A stretch of 15,841 nt of DNA from Nitrospinae bacterium RIFCSPLOWO2_12_FULL_45_22 (GTDB lineage: Bacteria; 2-12-FULL-45-22). Made by a program: the position numbers and the translations under genes. Below the pieces are notes generated by a model. That model had not been told where the DNA came from. It searched no databases and saw nothing but the letters and a program-made list of their open reading frames with translations. Numbering within the stretch: the first letter of the stretch is position 1; the number at the start of each line of letters is the position of its first letter. The stretch covers positions 7,723-23,563 of the forward strand of contig MHDQ01000300.1 in NCBI GenBank assembly GCA_001803565.1, in the 5' to 3' direction. Shown here in pieces: positions 14,175 through 15,841 of the stretch.

Positions 14175-15287
14175 TTATCTCTCCTCCTCAATCTGTTCAA
14201 AGAAGGCCTGGACCCGGGTCCTCAATTGTCCGGCCCCACCGCTCATATATTCCCTCTGTAAGCTTAAAACCGGGATGCCTATTTCGCTGAATCCTTTCTT
14301 GATAATAGGAAAGGCACCACCATAAGGCCCACAAAACTTTATATTCTCATGGATCAAACCCTCTACCCGGTACTCTTTGGCTAATCCCTGTAAGTGATCA
14401 ACCCGTATCTTTTGGGGGCGCATCCGGGCACAGGGTGTCCGGGTAAGATAGCGATTAGCTAATGCCTCTATAGGGTCTCCTTCTTCGGCCACCAGGTCCC
14501 AGAAATAACGGGTGCCATTACATAGATCATCCATTACCACTATGCTCCCTAGCTCTTCTATAGACCGGATATATTCAGGATCGTCCAGCTCACTGCCGGT
14601 GATCATTAGCCTGATCCGACCATTCTGTGAGCCTTTCCTGGCCTTGATCTCCTTAAGATAGACCTCTAGCATGGTGTTATATTCATGCTTGGGTATCACT
14701 AAGCCGGCCAAAACGACATCCATTATCTCTGCACCGCTAATAGGCGGACAGTCTTGCTTGCGTAATTCATATAGCTTCCTGAGTAAGTATCTAGTCTTGT
14801 TATAGACAGCAATGGCATCCTTTAACCCAGTGTCCGTTATTTTTGTGCCGAAGAATTCCTCTACCGTTCTTTTTAAAAGGATCAACTCCTTGGTAAAAAA
14901 ATCGAGGGTAGACTCACTCTGTTTGCAGGGAACCCCAATTATATGTTTAAAAGGGGTAGGCAAAAAGGCGCTCCAGACATCATAGAGCCGCCTCATGTGG
15001 TCACAGGCATTGATCCCCACATATCCATCCAAAAAACCGTAATTATGTCTAAATGCCTCTTCTAAACAGTTCCGGACAAAGGAGCAGATATTAGAATACA
15101 TATAGGCATCTGCAATAGGTGTTTCTTCTGCCCGGCCCAGGATTCTGATAGGCAATAGACCTGCCGCATATAATATCTCTTCTGGTACGTAAGTACAAGT
15201 CCAGCCTACTATCTTCTGCCCCTCTTCTTTCCTCTTCCTTAACAATTCATATCTATTGTTAAATAGCTTTCTAAATTCTTCTTGCAT
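14175..15287 (-). CDS. 2-hydroxyacyl-CoA dehydratase / benzoyl-CoA reductase family subunit (HgdB/BcrC-like)
   Basis: A 370-residue partner of the following gene, with the family hallmarks. These are GWTCTYVPEEILYAAGLLPIRI (28-49), YSNICSFVRNCLEEA (64-78; Cys68), GYVGINACDHMRRLYDVW (88-105; Cys95), RTPCARM (283-289; Cys286) and KFCGPYGGAFPIIKKGFSEIGIPVLSL (317-343; Cys319). The ending GGAGQLRTRVQAFFEQI is standard for this family. Cys68, Cys95 and Cys319 are the likely [4Fe-4S] ligands. The ATG follows GGAGGA at 7 bases. It is the first gene of a two-gene operon, in the same small-then-large order as bcrC-bcrB. Whether the enzyme dehydrates a 2-hydroxyacyl-CoA or reduces an aromatic CoA ester cannot be decided here. 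Confidence 0.9.
   Translation of the reverse strand: MQEEFRKLFNNRYELLRKRKEEGQKIVGWTCTYVPEEILYAAGLLPIRILGRAEETPIADAYMYSNICSFVRNCLEEAFRHNYGFLDGYVGINACDHMRRLYDVWSAFLPTPFKHIIGVPCKQSESTLDFFTKELILLKRTVEEFFGTKITDTGLKDAIAVYNKTRYLLRKLYELRKQDCPPISGAEIMDVVLAGLVIPKHEYNTMLEVYLKEIKARKGSQNGRIRLMITGSELDDPEYIRSIEELGSIVVMDDLCNGTRYFWDLVAEEGDPIEALANRYLTRTPCARMRPQKIRVDHLQGLAKEYRVEGLIHENIKFCGPYGGAFPIIKKGFSEIGIPVLSLQREYMSGGAGQLRTRVQAFFEQIEEER
14181..14189 (-). promoter_or_regulatory. Ribosome site embedded in the end of the upstream dehydratase gene
   Basis: On the minus strand GAGGAGGAG lies just before AGATAA-ATG. The upstream gene's TAA and the downstream gene's ATG are adjacent with no gap, which fixes the start at 14174 and implies translational coupling of the two subunits. 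Confidence 0.85.
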
Positions 15288-15392
15288 GATAAAATCCTCC
15301 GTTACTTTACTAAGCTTGAAGCACTACGCTAAAAAGGTCCTTTGCCAGAGCCATCTCTACACGATTCCACAAAGAACAAGGCAATACTCCGT

Positions 15393-15420
15393 ATTATAAT
15401 TAATATCCACCCCTTTTCAA
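15393..15420 (-). promoter_or_regulatory. Sigma70-type promoter of the dehydratase operon
   Basis: On the minus strand -35 TTGAAA (15415-15420, 5 of 6 consensus bases) is followed after 16 bp by a perfect -10 TATAAT (15393-15398). Transcription would start near 15386 and give a leader of about 100 bases to the ATG at 15287. No operator palindrome is obvious around it. Confidence 0.7.
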
Positions 15421-15474
15421 GCGAAAAATTTCCTGTTTCCTGAACAGTACCTAAAAATTTCTACAACCAGGTAG

Positions 15475-15620
15475 GTAAGCGTTCAGCCGTCAGCTATCAG
15501 TGGTCAGCAAAACAAACCAACCAACGGGTTATGAACAAGTCCCGGTCTTAGGAGCGGAAGGCTGGTTTTAGTATCTCCTTGTTTTTACTGAAAGCTGACG
15601 GCTGATAGCTGAACGCTTAC
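15475..15620. mobile_element. MITE-like element of the GTAAGCGTTCAGC family with 8-bp direct repeats
   Basis: This 146-bp element has perfect 13-bp terminal inverted repeats: GTAAGCGTTCAGC at 15475-15487 and GCTGAACGCTTAC at 15608-15620. Directly outside both ends is CCAGGTAG (15467-15474 and 15621-15628), the pattern of a target-site duplication. Inward of the ends, the arms carry CGTCAGC and TATCAGC units in swapped order. It has no coding capacity. Related copies lie at 1021-1075 and 12747-12892. Confidence 0.8.
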
Positions 15621-15841
15621 CCAGGTAGTATCCTTTTCAAAATTTCACCGCTTTCCTATCTTCTAAAACCATCCACCATACAACAATTTTCAGAAGCAAC
15701 TCCAGCCAATTTTCCTTGGCATGGAGTAGGGATGAGGAATAAAGTAATGTCGTTATCTTTCTGGTTAGTCAATATCAAATATTACTGGAGTTTCCCCAAA
15801 ATTTTATCCTTACTTTAGATAATTGTAGGTTCAGAGAGGTT

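Larger units (their letters stand above)
15288..15841. other. Intergenic region upstream of the dehydratase operon
   Basis: No credible gene is present in this 554-bp end of the window. It contains the operon promoter (15393-15420), a leader of about 100 bases, and the mobile-element-like repeat at 15475-15620. From 15629 to the end I see only AT-rich sequence with no recognisable motif. Confidence 0.7.

Noticed and set aside
13056-14325. Plus-strand reading frames across the dehydratase operon
   Set aside because: They are antisense shadows of two clear family members with good starts.
1488-15620. Palindromic repeats as a CRISPR array
   Set aside because: The repeats are single palindromes of differing sequence at separate loci, not regularly spaced direct repeats with spacers, and no cas genes are present.

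Overview
The window looks like chromosomal DNA of an uncultured, probably anaerobic bacterium of moderate GC content. The genes are bacterial housekeeping genes (valS, nadC, coaX, secF, tatC, pilT) mixed with oxygen-sensitive acyl-CoA radical enzymes: a B12-dependent acyl-CoA mutase at the left end and a 2-hydroxyacyl-CoA dehydratase/benzoyl-CoA reductase-type pair at the right end. I cannot place the lineage from this sequence alone. There are no rRNA, tRNA, CRISPR, phage or transposase genes.

Layout. At 1-1492 (+ strand) lie the 3' part of a methylmalonyl-CoA-mutase-type large subunit, cut by the window edge, and its separate small B12-binding subunit. Converging on them is a long minus-strand block at 1592-9442. 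In transcription order it reads tatC, secF, DUF502 membrane protein, valS, nadC, coaX, SDR oxidoreductase. tatC/secF overlap by 13 bp and valS/nadC are 4 bp apart, so these are surely co-transcribed; the other junctions are split by palindromic repeats. Next come two further minus-strand genes with their own intergenic gaps: a MEMO1/AmmeMemoRadiSam-B protein with a good sigma70-type promoter, and a lone pilT. At 12268-12735 (+) is an isolated secreted cupredoxin-like protein. At 12891-15287 (-) is a tight two-gene operon for the two catalytic subunits of a dehydratase/benzoyl-CoA reductase family enzyme, with a near-consensus promoter at 15393-15420.

The two most striking points are these. 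(1) The mutase differs from canonical methylmalonyl-CoA mutase at several recognisable active-site positions in the large subunit and in the SxL motif of the B12 subunit, so it may act on another acyl-CoA. (2) Most of the larger intergenic gaps are occupied by a palindromic repeat, nearly every one of a different family. One family occurs three times; one copy (15475-15620) has 13-bp perfect terminal inverted repeats flanked by an 8-bp direct repeat (CCAGGTAG), as expected of a non-autonomous mobile element (MITE).

How the genes fit together: the mutase and the dehydratase pair both point to anaerobic acyl-CoA metabolism, but their partners (mutase chaperone, dehydratase activator ATPase, CoA ligases) are not in the window, so pathway and substrates remain open. 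nadC and coaX feed NAD and CoA synthesis, and tatC/secF serve protein export. Residue-level comparisons with reference proteins are made from memory, not from computed alignments.
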